Shown here: piece after piece, positions 31,919 to 43,532 of the stretch
Numbering within the stretch: the first letter of the stretch is position 1
Layout of the letters: every line of letters starts with the position of its first letter
Assembly: GCF_000264905.1 (NCBI RefSeq)
Contig: NW_006763147.1
Location: 859,709-923,708, forward strand
DNA: 64,000 nucleotides
Reading direction: 5' to 3'
From: Stereum hirsutum FP-91666 SS1
Taxonomy: Eukaryota > Basidiomycota > Agaricomycetes > Russulales > Stereaceae
The notes under the pieces: generated by a model
What the model was told of the DNA's origin: nothing
Seen by the model: only the letters and a program-made list of their open reading frames with translations
The model's database searches: none
Made by a program: the position numbers and the translations under genes

Positions 31919-34258
31919 TTACCCCTGCTCCTCGTCATAATCCTGATCGTCGAAAAGGGACACAAAGTCCTCAAACACCTTCATCCGTTCCCCAACCGCT
32001 CGCTTCAAATGACCCTCGCGTATCGAATACCTATCATCCAGCTCGTCAGCACAATAAACCGGACCAAAAAAAACAACCACAAGAACGACTCACGAAGAAA
32101 CCTGCCCATCCTGCCCCACGAACTCTATCCTCTCCTTGTCCACGTCAACCTCCAACTCCACCCCGTCCAAAAACATAATCCTGTACCTCCCTCCGCCTCC
32201 CGCACTCATCCCGCTTACATTTGCGTCCCCAGCGTTTCCACTCCGGATTGGTGCGTATCTTACACACCACCCTACGTCCGGTATGAACCTCGTCTGCAAC
32301 GGTCCTGGCGGACTTCGCATGGAGGGCCACTCAATCTCATTATCGACGAGCATCGAGACGGCACTCTTCGCCTTTTTCGGATAGCTCGAGCCCAATCCGA
32401 AAGACGGAGACCTCCGTCGGTAGCCTTTCGTCTTTGGCGTTGAATCGGGATCGTAGTCTTCATCGTGACTGTCCGGAATGGGATCGAAAACGGTACTGCT
32501 GGCCTTACGCATGGTGTCATCTGGAATATTGAATCGCGGAGAGGATTTGGAGAGTTTGGGGCGCGGGCCGATGGTGAGCTCGGAGAGGTGCTTGGAGGTG
32601 GAGAGGAAAGAGGACGCCCCGGTTGCTGCTGCGGTTGAGAGTTCTTGGACGGAGGGACTGAAGCGGAGCGTTCTCTTTCGTTGAGAGGAGAGTGGCCGTT
32701 CGACTATGGGTGGCGCGGGTTCGGTGCGAGAGAAGGAAGCGGGATTAGGAACAGCAGGCATGTCGTTGTCTATGCGATAGAGACCTTCTGTAGCCTGCTT
32801 GTCTGAAAGTCCCGGAGAAGAAAGTGAAGCAGGTGTCCGTTCTCCAGCTTCGACAGCCTTCACTACCAGCAAAAAATCCTGAAGAACACGGATTGCTTCC
32901 TGCTCCCTCGAGCCCAGAGAGGTCCAGTCCTTCTTGACGAGACCACCAGATGCACCACCGTCTTGATTCCAAAAGAGCACCTTCTTGTTCCACTCCCCAG
33001 TAGCAGAGCCAGACTTCGTAGACCCTGAGACAGACGTAGAAAGTTCGACCGTGCGCTGTTTCCGAGACAAACGCACCAGCATAGTTGCAGAGGATGCATT
33101 ATGAGACGATGCAGGCGACACTGTAGAAGCAGTTGAGGGGGTATCAAGTGCGATGGTCATATCCGCGTTCGGAGAGTTGGCCATGAGAGTGCACGTGCAG
33201 TTACTTCGATAAAGTATCAACTAGAGGAATGACCATCGCTCAGCTCGAGTAACACCAAAGTCCGAAAAGCAGCTTACCTCGGGAACCTTCTTCTTGACAT
33301 GCTCTATCACTCGAGCAGCTTGCTGGTACACTTTGAGATACGGCTCGGGAAGATCTTCGAGGCTGTATGTCGCGCTCGCTTCTGCTAAACAACATGGCGT
33401 GCTCAAATGTGGAGCGCTGAACACTTGTATCTATGGAATTGCGCGGTTAGACCAGGTCGAGCAGGATTCTGAAGGGTTGTGTAGTTGTACCTGTTCGCCA
33501 TCGGGACTGATTACTAACACTTCGTTGCCTTGACGTCCCTTCCGTCTCTCGCCCTCACGAAAATCCACCAAGAGAGATTTCGAAGGGAGGACGACGACCT
33601 GACCCTGGGTAACCTTATGCGTCTTCGATCTCAACAGGTTCGTCGTCAAAGAAGTAGGTGCTGAGCTAGAATGCTGGACAGCAGGAGATTGAGGCTTCGA
33701 AGACAAGATAGGTGGATAGGCATGCGGGCGGTCAAGTCCTAATGCTGCAGCAGGAGCGGCGGTGTGAACGTCGTCCTTATCGTCAGAGAGTAGTTTACGA
33801 AGTCCTTGTTTGGCTTCCGTGTTCTTCGGAGTGGTTTTCTGTTCCCAGTCAACCGTAGCTGGCGAGGTAACGAGCGGTTCGTGGGAGATGGAGCTATCGA
33901 CGGTCAAGTCTGGCGTGGGGTCCCGAAATGGGGTCAATCTCGAGGCACCAGCAACAGGAACAGATGCACCACGCATTGATATAGTCTGTCGAAGAGGAGG
34001 CCTCCCAAGTCCCAGACCAAACGTAGGAGCAGTGACAGGTGCGGAGAAGATACGAGGAGAGTGTCGCCGAGTGGGAGCCTGAGGAGAAGGAGGAGCAGCG
34101 GTATCGGTGGAATCGGTTGAAAGATTCGAGCCTGAGAGTTCGTCTCGTAGAGATCTTCGAGGATCCAAGATATCGTTGGTTATATCGGAGAATGGCTTGC
34201 GCTTCTGCTGCAGCGGCGCGTACGGCGGGTTTTCTTTGCGGCGGGCGTTGAAAGACAT
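31919..34258 (-). CDS. Polo-box-like protein lacking a kinase domain (putative)
   Basis: Four exons. Exon 1 (34258 to about 33489) encodes a Pro/Ser-rich disordered region beginning MSFNARRKENPPYAPLQQKR and ending EVLVISPDGEQ. The second gives IQVFSAPHLSTPCCLAEASA and then LPEPYLKVYQQAARVIEHVK. The third, the long frame down to about 32092, begins ILYRSNCTCTLMANSPNADM and ends with GWCVRYAPI and RYRIMFLDGVELEVDVDKER. The last, to 31919, gives IREGHLKRAVGERMKVFEDF and VSLFDDQDYDEEQG. This pattern (Y..Y...A..I..VK, C.L..N.P.PD, Y...LxDGxxL.VD, then a helix with R..VF..FV.LF) resembles the C-terminal polo-box region of PLK4/Sak-type proteins. No kinase glycine loop or HRD/DFG lies within the gene or in the 450 bp upstream, where the next gene begins. 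The assignment rests on pattern memory, so a centriole- or mitosis-related role is speculation. Confidence 0.55.
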
Positions 34259-34705
34259 GTTGACCAGCTCGTGGGGTATCGCTCAGATGGCTGTCGGTCG
34301 AGACAAGATGTGTAATGATCACAGAAATCAAGGAGTCGACGAGCTGAAAGATTTTGTAAGTGTATGTTCGCGAGATGTGGTATGAGACTTGAGGGTATCG
34401 CTCGACCTGCTATGAGGGCTCGGGATGGCGGTAAGATGCTGACTCTCGAGTATCGGCCTTGGGACGAGTTGAACTTGGCTTCTCTGAACCGCTGAGTTGG
34501 CTCCACGTTTAAACTCCGTGCGTCGAACTAGTGTGGCGCGCCACCGACGGTCACTTGCCATCGGCCCTACTGTAGAAAAACCATGAATTATGTGATCCTC
34601 ATAAGCTATCCAAGCTGTAGTAAGCTAGTGTACAATATATACAGTACTTCGTCAGATTCATCATGTATTATTCGTCGTAAATCAATCCAAACCACGCCCT
34701 CCTCT
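34259..34705. other. Intergenic region upstream of the polo-box-like gene
   Basis: A 77-codon minus-strand frame (34328-34561) has no recognisable motif, and no kinase fragment was found. It is probably promoter sequence plus the 3' UTR of the nuclease gene. Confidence 0.45.
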
Positions 34706-37116
34706 TCAACACACCCTAACCTTGACCACACTCGGATCATGATCACTCGCCCTCACCCTCACACTCTCCGCCCAATTATTCACATGCACATGCACCAGAT
34801 CCACGCCTCCTTCCCTGCTCGCAACGGCATTACTGACGAAGATATGATCCAGTTGTTCGCAGTTCTGGTCGAACATGTATGTATATCGTTCGGTAGGCGG
34901 GATGGAAGCTGCGACATCGGCTTCTATCATCGCCGATATTGTTGATGCTGATGATGATTCCGAGGCAGCGGAGGTGGAAGGGAGGGTAAGAGTAGTGAGA
35001 GGAGCGAAGACGGAGCGGGTTTGTGGGAAGTCGTTGAAATCGCCCGCGAGGATGATCGAGGCGTTGGGATCAAGGGCAAGGACAGATTCGATGAAGTTCT
35101 ATGACGGCCCAAGACAACGATTTAGTCTTTCCGCATGAAACAAGGACAATGAATACGAGAGGGAGAATAGAAGAGACGTACGGCAACTGATGCGACCTGT
35201 CCTCTCCTCTTATCCGCCCCCGCATTGACAGGTGGCCTGGCATCCCCATGAATCGACGTACTACCCCTCTTTGAGCTCCCATGGTGGTTGATCGTGAAGA
35301 AGCGGTCTCCGGAGGGAGTTTCCCAGTGTGTGACGAGTGGCTTGCGAGCTTCGTCCCAAGCGTCGTTCTCGGGGTCGATGCGGCCAGGGTTGAGTCTGCG
35401 AAATGATAAGTCAGTAACATTCAGCGTGAGACGGTACGGAAAGTTGATGACTCCAGTGGAATGGTACGCACGTCAAAGCAACTTGACCATTTGAGTCGAG
35501 GTAAGGTCGGGTGGCGTTCCAGGCACCGCCTGCCGGTGCACCAGTTACCAGGTTGAACTTGTTTGAGTTGTACCTATGAGTGTCCTCAGTAAACCCACCC
35601 AAAATGATAGATAATCATACGGCCTACAAGTAAGCCACCCTGATGTTACCGCCAGGAATACCTCCATCCATGCCATCCTCCGGATCGATATCCAACCAAC
35701 GATATTTCACAACATCGTCCGGTGAGACAGCTTGCTTGCTAGCTTCGTCGAAAATAGCGTCCGCAAGGGTGGAGAGGGTGACGTTGGCACTAACTGTGCC
35801 ATCGTTCCTGCGCCCAGAGTTGTCTTGGACTTCTTGGAGGAACATGAGGTCCGGGGTGTTGAGGTGGTTGACGATGTGGGATGCGACGAGGGGTAGGTGA
35901 GAGGAAGTTGGTGCCATATTCTCGATCTGTTTGGAAAGTTAGTGAGTAATTGCAGCCGACGAGCGGAGAGAAGCGTACATTATAATCGCCCATAAGAAGG
36001 GTACATGTATCCTCGGGGTCGACCGCGAGGGCCGATGGTGGGACTTCGAAGTCAGGGTGCTCGATAATGACGGGCGTCGTGATGGGCATAACATAAAACA
36101 TGCCGAACCTAGGCAACACGCGTAAGTAAGAAATGGTACACATACAAAAATAAAATTCAAGGGAAACATACGCATATTCGACTACACCCGTAATGTCAGC
36201 AAGTTGAGTGCCCAAAGCTACGACCGGGTTCTTTGAGCGGTCCAGAGGCTTTCCGATCATGATGGCCTCAGGGTTAGCGTCAGGAATCCCATCCGGTCCT
36301 GTACAGTGCTTTCAGATGACATGTTCGTTTGGGCAGTGATCGAACGAACCTATTGTGACCGTCAACCCGCCCCTCTCATTCAGACCTGTGACGTTCCAAG
36401 CTCCTCTGACCCAAAAGCTCCCAAACCTGTCATTGAAGTCTAATGCCACAGGACCCGGGATCGTCACAAGTGCACCCTCCAGGCTCTCCCAAAAGTCCAA
36501 ACCATAATCCTCCGGCTTCAACGTCCCATTCACCTTCTCGAGCAAGGTATCGTTCCCGGGTACGCTCAGCCAGCCGTCGGCGCCTGTATCGAGAGCGCTG
36601 AGTGCTTGCGTGGGCGGTGAGCGATCACGACCGAGGATGATGGGCGTAATAGTATTATTCTTTGAGTAGACGTTAATCGACGAAGGAGCAGTAAGTTGGG
36701 TGCCAAGTAGGTCGTTCAGAGAGCGGTAGGAGCGATATTCGGTGACACGGGCTGCAAGGGAGATGTGGTCTCCTACTGAAATAGAATTCAGGACGCGGGT
36801 GGACTTGGTGTAGATCTTCACTCCAGAGGAATATCTAGGATCAGGAGAGAGTTCTGGATCCGTAAGCCAGAAGCTCGTTGAGCCCTATAAGCGTTGCCTG
36901 TCCATTAGAATATGTTGATAGAGATGTGCCACAACGTACCTTAGCAGTGACGATACCCCTGATGTCCTTCAAGGCCTGGTTGCGGAGCGGTGACTGAAAG
37001 GCAAGGCCTTGTATCTGCGATATATGAGGATATATGGGAGTTCCTGTCCTCCATGGTCCAAACAGTAGCACGAGAAGTCCAAGAAGAGGTAGCACTAGAG
37101 TACTAGGGTTAAACAC
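34706..37116 (-). CDS. Secreted endonuclease/exonuclease/phosphatase-family nuclease
   Basis: A multi-exon gene of the EEP fold, extracellular nuclease subgroup. It has an N-terminal OB-fold-like region and then the catalytic domain. The N-terminus is hydrophobic (STLVLPLLGLLVLLFGPW), a likely signal peptide or anchor. Then come ISQIQGLAFQSPLRNQ and GIVTAK..., an accessory domain to about residue 250, and the EEP motifs in order: LLMGDYNIENM, MFLQEVQDN, FFTINHHGSS, SIILAGDFNDFP, QLDHIFVS and RASDHDPSVVKV at the C-terminus. These supply the metal-binding Asn/Glu and the catalytic His/Asp residues. All are present, so the enzyme should be active on nucleic acid or phosphate esters outside the cell. 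The first coding exon opens with GTG, not ATG, at 37116, and an in-frame stop lies just upstream, so the true start is unresolved. Confidence 0.82.
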
Positions 37117-37775
37117 CGCTCCAACATTTGGCTAGAAGGGTGTATTGGGCCACACCTAGCAAGACGCGTCTGACGCGCCCAACTTGTGACCACTGGCTCG
37201 TCCGCATGGACTTATGAGTGCGTAGGTCAACATCCGAGTCCCATTGTTGGCCTGCTCCTGTACATACAGTTTCGGTCGGTCAGTTCTGTGCCTAACATGC
37301 TTGACAGGTATTATACCTGCGAAGGGGTCATCCTTGGGTGGTGCCGACTGAATAATGGTATATTGCGCGCGGTTAGGATGCGGCATGATCTGCTCATAAG
37401 ATACGTAGACGGTCACGTATGCAGATGGTGGTAGACAATAAAGGGCGGTTGACGGTCGCCCGTCCTCGCCAGTACTGGCCGTAATGAGTGTGGCAAACAC
37501 GGTACGACCCCTTTCATGGACCCCTGCATTCAGGTTAGGGTTTATTTGACTTACATACCCAACCCAACCACAATCAACACCGTATCCAATGTTTGCCAGC
37601 CCTTGTTCTCGGCCGTATACACCCAGCCTCTAAAGCTGAGGCTGAAGTTAAAGTACGTGGAATTGCACCACCAGCCGTCAAGGTATCCTGCTAGGATGCG
37701 AGGCTTAGCCTGCTCCGAGTCGCCCAGTTTCCCATGTTCCCTCTGTTTCAGGCTTCTTCTGGGAAAGATAAACAT
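37109..37775 (-). CDS. Uncharacterised 190-aa protein
   Basis: Three exons: complement(37109..37257,37317..37523,37559..37775), 191 codons with stop, with all phases fitting. It starts MFIFPRRSLKQREHGKLGDS. The middle contains LDGWWCNSTYFNFSLSFRGW and VLIVVGLGVHERGRTVFATL. The C-terminal exon reads AGQQWDSDVDLRTHKSMR and ends LAKCWSGV. No known domain seen. The 3' end overlaps the hydrophobic first exon of the nuclease gene by 8 bases on the same strand, so either the last exon is mis-assigned or this exon set belongs to the 5' part of the nuclease transcript. Confidence 0.45.
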
Positions 37776-38014
37776 TTTTAAAGGGTTGAGTTGCAAGTAT
37801 CATCACATTAACCAAACTCAGCTTGCGCTCAGACATTCGCCATCCCCGACCGATCCACGATACCCGAACCTCCACCCTGCTGTTTAGTCAGACAGCTGAC
37901 CCTTCGATAGAGGTTTATTTATCTCATCAGAACCAGGTTCTTGTCGAAGAGGCTTCTACAACGCCCACCATCTCACAGTTACATCGTTATCAGACCAGCG
38001 TCTCTAGATTTCTT

Positions 38015-39330
38015 ATGACGGAACCTGTCTATACTACGAGGAAGGTGGGGCTCTTCAGCATCCAAGACACAGGAGCCCCTGTCCAAGATGGTCAGAGCTA
38101 CACAACGCTGGTCATCATCCATGGGTTTACATGGCACAGGGGTAAGGAAACTGACCAGGTTGACTCACAGTCCGAATCATTAGTACTCATTTTCTTCGAC
38201 TCTAGGTGTATTCTCCCGGCTCCTTCCCTTGGCCGCTGAATCTAACGCCCGCATCGTCTTGGTCAATCGTCGTGATTATCCCGACTCTGCGCCTTATACT
38301 GAAGAAGAACATCGGCTTCTCATCTCCGCACGAGGAAGCACCCCGGAGGCGGCGGCTGACTTGAAAGAATACATAAAGGCGCGCGCTCGAGAGTTGTACA
38401 ACTTCCTCTCCAAATTCGTCACAGATGAAGATATCGCTGTGGACAGTCTTGTGCTTGCTGGGTGGTCGTTCGGTTCTGCATGGATGTTAGCACTGCTAAC
38501 CCACGCAGCCACGTTCCCCGTAAACGACGTCGAACTTGACAAGTATATTCGACGTGTAATCCTATACGGTTCGTTGGTTCTGTCTTATACAACTCTTATT
38601 TACTCAGTCTAAAGGTTCAATTGTGTTTCGAAAATGTTCTCTTCGACAGACCCACCATACCACGCCATAGGCTACGACCCTCCAGAAGAGTTTTACAACC
38701 CCTTAAGTCACCCCTCGCTCGCACCGGGAGAAGGTGCCAAAATCTTCCCCGCCTGGGTGTCAGGCTACTACGCCCATGGAGATTCTGCCTCTGAGCTCGA
38801 ACATCGCATCGCACTCGCAGAACCAACCCCGACGATTCTCACCATGTCTCCCGAAGATATTCAGGCCAAATTACACGCACCCCCTGCCATCCCTGGTGGA
38901 TCGGACGATCTCCTCGTAGTGACAGGCATTCAACATGGGTTGTACGACACAATGAGGCGTGCTACGCTATTCTTTGCTAATCCTGGTGTTGCCGAAGCGG
39001 AAGCTGGGGAGGAGGAGGGGGAGGAGGAGGCAGTACGGGGCGATTGGAAGGGTATAGAGCTACGTTACATCTGGTGCGATCGGTCGGTCTGGGAGGTGCC
39101 TTGGGGAACTTGGGCGCTCCAGGCAGAACTGCAAGAAGCTCGGAAAGCAGGAAAGGAGACTAGGAATGTGGTTCTTGTCAGGCTGAAAGGGGCGAATCAT
39201 TTTGTGGGTCAATACTCACTCTCAGCGAGGCTCTTCCATAGCTTACGTTGGTAATGTTTTGCAGGTTCATTGGGACCAGCCCGAGCGTGCATTGAGAGCG
39301 TTGTTGGCCGATAGTACGGAAGACCTGTGA
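38015..39330 (+). CDS. Alpha/beta hydrolase
   Basis: Four exons: join(38015..38141,38206..38568,38650..39203,39265..39330), 369 aa with consistent phases. The oxyanion-hole motif is LVIIHGFTWH (about residue 35). The nucleophile elbow is AGWSFGSAW (G-W-S-F-G, near 125). The probable catalytic His is GANHFVHWDQPE near residue 345, and a candidate Asp is in WCDRSVWE. It is soluble with no signal peptide and carries a Glu-rich insert (EAEAGEEEGEEE) at about 275-290. It resembles fungal AB-hydrolase proteins of broad esterase/lipase type; the substrate is unknown. The ATG at 38015 is chosen because the fold begins shortly after it. The frame is open further upstream. Confidence 0.82.
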
Positions 39331-39951
39331 TGTGGGTCCATGTTTGCGACGATTTTGTTCGGTCTGATCGTGTTGAGCCAGTCAAGAATGGATGTGTCGT
39401 GGAGTTATTGTGAGTACATCCATATTCTCACCTCGGAACTATATCGTTGAACATTTTCGTTGTAGCTTATTTATATCAACATCGCGTTGACTCGTCTTGA
39501 GTATTACTCACGCGGTACCTTTTTGCTTTCCGGTCGCCGAGCCGTCTAGTTGTATATATCCTCACAAACAATCTTCAGATGTTGTACCGTTTTTCCAGTG
39601 TAAATGGGTGTACCTGCTACCCAACTGACAGTGCAGGTGACTTCGAGGGGCAGCGTACCCTTTCACCCAGCGCATCCCGGGCCGACATACGGCCGGCTTC
39701 TATCTATTATTCGTCCCTGCATATCTGGCGAAGACGTTGATATCCTCGAGCCTTGACCCCATGCCACTCCCCCTTTCGCCGAATAGCTGATCTTGTGCAA
39801 CGTGACACTAACGGACTACCGATCGTCATTTCGCGACGGTTGTTCGCGTTTGTATAAATGCAATACGTTGTTCTTGCAGGTCCCTCTTGGTTTGCTCGCC
39901 TTGTGCTTGCCCTTCTTGCCACATATTCACCCACGCTGACAGCGCCAGGCT
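39331..39951. other. Intergenic region upstream of the first CE16 gene
   Basis: No supported gene. The right end holds the CE16 promoter with a TATAAA near 39853. Confidence 0.5.
39853..39858 (+). promoter_or_regulatory. Putative TATA box, first CE16 gene
   Basis: TATAAA lies 99 bp upstream of the ATG at 39952, within TTTGTATAAATGC. The paralogue has TATATA at 41726, 105 bp upstream of its own ATG, so the core promoter layout is shared. Confidence 0.5.
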
Positions 39952-41235
39952 ATGCTGTTCACTATCCTCAGCTCCCTCCTGCTCCTCGCCTCTCGCGCCA
40001 CAGCACTCGGCCCACCCCCAAATTCCATCCGCAACATCGTCACATTCGGAGACTCCTACACTCTCCTTGACACCGGAGATCCCACTCGCACCGCGTGGCC
40101 CATCCTTCTAGCCGGCTATGCAAACCTGACCGTATTCGGGTTCGCTCAGAGTGGTGCCACTTGCAACCAGAGCCTTACTCCGAGGATCTATCCGGCGGTG
40201 GTGCAGGATGAATTGCCGGCGTATTTCGATGCATTTGAGGTGGGAAACATTACGGGCACGGCGGATGATACTTTGTATACGATCTGGATTGGTTGGTGGT
40301 ATCCTGTTCTTGGGCCGCTGTAAGAGGACTGACGCCTTTGCTTTTGTTGGCAGGCACGAATGATGTTGGACCAAACACCCTGTCAGCGCTTCCGTCTTCC
40401 ACATTTGCGTCCGATTACTGATCCTGCGTCCTGACAGTCTGACCGGAGGTCAAATCAACAACGCCACAATTGTTGATACCACGGCTTGTGCTGTTGGCGT
40501 CCTGCAGACTCTATACGACAGCGGCGCCAGAAACTTCCTCTTCCAAAATGTGGTTTTTTGACTCCCACCAATCCCCGTCACTCCAATCCAACTGACGAAC
40601 TTGTGTATGAAAGATGATACCATACGAACTGCTCCCGATATACCAGGTCGACTCTTACCCGAACAAGTTTTGGACCGCGCCACGTAATACCACCGATTGG
40701 AACCTCTCTATTCGCGAGCTAGCTGTTGCCGGGAATAAGATCGCAGAACTACTGCTCAGATTCCTGGTGCCGACTCTTCCTGGCGCCCATGTCGGTGAGT
40801 GTTTGGTTTCATTTATCTGGATGTGCACCATTGGATCTACGTACCTCACCAAGCATAATACATCAATGGTCTGGTCACAGGTCTCTTCGACTCGCACACA
40901 CTATTCCAGAATATCGTCGATGATCCCGGCTCTTTCTTGAACGGAACTGCTCCATACAATGTGACGGGATGCGTTCAGTCCTGTGTGTTCGAGTTGAACG
41001 AGAGTATATCGGACCCGGGCGTCTGCACTTTCATCAACGGGACGGATAGAGATAGCTACGTTTGGTAAGTAGTTTAGTACTTTAGTACTGCGCAGTTCGT
41101 TGTTGACGCATGGGGCGATGGCCTGGCAGGTGGAACGAGCTGCATCCGTCTGAGCAGTCGGATAGGATAGTGGCTCGCCAGATCGCGAATTCGTTGCAGG
41201 GCTTGGGGAGCAAGTATACCACGTGGCTCAGTTGA
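39952..41235 (+). CDS. CE16-type SGNH esterase, catalytic Asp replaced by Asn
   Basis: Exons: join(39952..40291,40354..40381,40438..40549,40614..40794,40881..41064,41130..41235), 316 aa. It has a signal peptide (MLFTILSSLLLLASRATA). Block I is FGDSY with the nucleophile Ser, block II is SGATCNQS, block III is GTNDVG. The family block V should read WDELHPSEQ (catalytic Asp and His), but here it is WNELHPSEQ: the codon is AAC at about 41133-41135. The adjacent copy reads GAC. Many N-glycosylation sites (NLT, NQS, NIT, NAT, NTT, NGT) indicate secretion. CE16 enzymes deacetylate xylo- and gluco-oligosaccharides released from plant walls. With Asp lost, activity may be weak, absent, or rely on another acid. 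Exon 2 is only 28 nt. Confidence 0.88.
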
Positions 41236-41830
41236 ACGACCCATTGACGGTGTCATGGGACGACCAACGGAGTTCCCTCCTGTTATAACCTGGGTTGTGG
41301 GCTTCGAGCACTATTTTGTCCCAAAATTCACGTACGTAGATCTATATAAAACCACCCTCTATCATCAGAAGGATATGTGTCCAGCGCACAACTGATCGAA
41401 CAGATGACTTTCGAAACCCTTTCATCGACTGTGCGGCTCTGGAACCGGTCCCCCGCTTAAACCTGGGACGATGACCTTTCTCATGCATGCTGGACTTCCG
41501 CATGTATTCCAGTCGACGTCCCAAAATCCTATAATCATTCGCATACTTGTGACACTTCTCCCTCTCAACATCCTTGTCGATATTCATGTTTTCTCAGCCT
41601 CATGACCGCTCTATTTCTCCGAGAATCTGTCGACCTCCTGAACGTGACGTTGACGGATTGCCGTATGTCTTTGCATGAGCGGCCCTGCGGCTCACAAAGT
41701 TGGACTTGGTCGTCGCTCGCGCCCTTATATACGCCCGTATCTTCGCTGCACAATGCTCATCAGTGTCAGTTTCTTTGATCAAGAATCTTGCTCCCCTCGA
41801 TTACGATTGTAAACTCATATCACGACGAGG
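41236..41830. other. Spacer between the two CE16 genes
   Basis: No supported gene. It holds the 3' UTR of the first copy and the promoter of the second, with TATATA at 41726-41731. Confidence 0.5.
41726..41731 (+). promoter_or_regulatory. Putative TATA box, second CE16 gene
   Basis: TATATA lies in GCCCTTATATACGCCC, 105 bp upstream of the ATG at 41831, matching the layout at the first copy. Confidence 0.5.
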
Positions 41831-43155
41831 ATGCTCCTCACCGCCCTTAGCCTCGCCTCTCTCATCGTTCCAGGCATCAGTGCTCTAGGGCCACCAGCCA
41901 ACTTTATCAAGAACATTGTCACATTTGGAGATTCCTACTCGGATATTGTGAGCGTCGGGGACGGAGGCACGGCTTGGCCGGTATACCTCGCTGGCTACGC
42001 CAACCTCACATTGTTCCCGTTCGCAAAAAGTGGTGCGGTGTGCAACCAGAGCCTCACTCCTAGATCGGCATTCCCAGCTGTGGTTCAGGATGAGCTTCCG
42101 GCATATCTCGACTCGGTCGATGTTGGGAATATTACCGGGAGTGCGAATGATACGTTGTTCACGTTGTGGATTGGTAAGTCTGCATTGATTTTCGACTTTC
42201 GTTCGTGAGAGTGTCCTGACTTTACCTTGTGTTTAGGTACCAATGACGTCGGGCCAAACACTCTGTATGGGCTATACTTCACTATCATGTGGGCGTTAAA
42301 ACTCACTGCACCTCACTTCACAGCCTCACTGGAGGCCAAACCAACGGCGTTACCATCGTCGACACGACCGCATGCGCAGTCAACGTCCTCCAGACACTGT
42401 ACGATAGCGGAGCGAGGAACTTCCTCTTCCAAAATGTAGGCTTTCCCTCACATATATGAACTTAGACATCAAATCGAACGTCAACGGACTGATGAATGAC
42501 ACGTCTACAGATGGTCCCATTTGAGCTCCTCGTTCTCTACCAAGTCGACTCTTACCCGAATCGGTTTTGGACACAACCGCGCAACACAACCGAGTGGAAT
42601 CTATTTGTTCGAGAACTGGGTGTCTCTGGGAATGAGATTGGTGAATTGATGCTCAGGCTCCTGGCCGCATCTCTTCCAGATGCCCACATCGGTGAGTTAG
42701 TGCCACGGCCACCCGACCTATAAAAGAACGCACCTTCACTGGTGGCTTGAAGAGAACTCTGCTAGCGATACAGGTCTAACTCTCCGTAATAGGTCTTTTC
42801 GACTCCCACTCACTGTTCGAGGACATCGTCGCCAACCCAGCATCGTTCCTGAACGGTACTGCGCCTTTCAACACAACGGGATGTGTCCACTCGTGCGTGT
42901 TTACCGAGGGTGAAAGTACGTCGGATACGGATGATTGTATTCTCGTCAATGGGACAGACAGAGACAGTTACGTTTGGTGAGCTTTGTCATTCCTCAGTCC
43001 CCGCAGTGTTTGGTTATATTCTTTGCTGATGCACCTGTATGCTTATTAGGTTCGACGAGCTCCACCCATCTGAGCAGTCCGACCGGATTGTCGCACGACA
43101 AATCGCCAACACGCTACAAGGACTGGGGAGCAACTACACGACGTGGTTTAGTTGA
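41831..43155 (+). CDS. CE16-type SGNH acetylesterase
   Basis: Exons: join(41831..42173,42237..42264,42324..42435,42511..42691,42793..42976,43050..43155), 317 aa. After exon 1 (343 nt here, 340 in the first copy) all exon lengths equal those of the first copy (28, 112, 181, 184, 106 nt), so the two are tandem duplicates. It has a signal peptide (MLLTALSLASLIVPGIS). Block I is FGDSYSD, block II KSGAVCNQS, block III GTNDVG, and block V FDELHPSEQSDRI with an intact Asp and His. It should be a secreted esterase acting on acetylated hemicellulose oligosaccharides. Sequence differences from its neighbour are spread along the length, so the duplication is not very recent. Confidence 0.9.
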
Positions 43156-43488
43156 TGGATTGACGAAAAGATTCCGCGATGGAATGGACTCGGAGGTGGA
43201 CTGCATTACGCTCCATGTTATGCGTGCTATGAGCCCTTTTGTCGTCCTGAATAACGAAATGCTCATGACACTCGCAGAACCTTCCTTGCGTGCTCGCGGG
43301 CGAGTTACAAAACTGCCAGTGATCCACAAGTGGTCCGTGTGACTCCGCCACACACGACGCCACATCCTCTCTGACGCCTGGTCCGTGCGCACTCTTTCCT
43401 GCATAAATACCTTCCGCCCGACTTCCCTATTTCCTCACCACTCTGGCCTTTTGGCTTAGATCAAGTGTAGTATCTGTTCTTAATAGTT

Positions 43489-43532
43489 TAACCACTATTA
43501 TGGGGGCACCGCCCCCATTATTGGTTATCTAA
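43489..43532 (+). mobile_element. Possible Helitron 3' terminus
   Basis: A 17-nt hairpin (TGGGGGC, loop ACC, GCCCCCA; 43501-43517) is flanked by imperfectly paired arms (TAACCA ... TGGTTA). Eleven bases later comes CTAA followed by T. Helitron transposons end with a GC-rich hairpin about 10-12 nt before CTRR and insert between A and T. No helicase gene is nearby, so at best this is the end of a non-autonomous element. The opposite TC end was not located. Confidence 0.3.

Noticed and set aside
34259..34561. Kinase domain upstream of the polo-box-like gene
   Set aside because: No glycine loop, HRD or DFG motif in any minus-strand frame up to the next gene.
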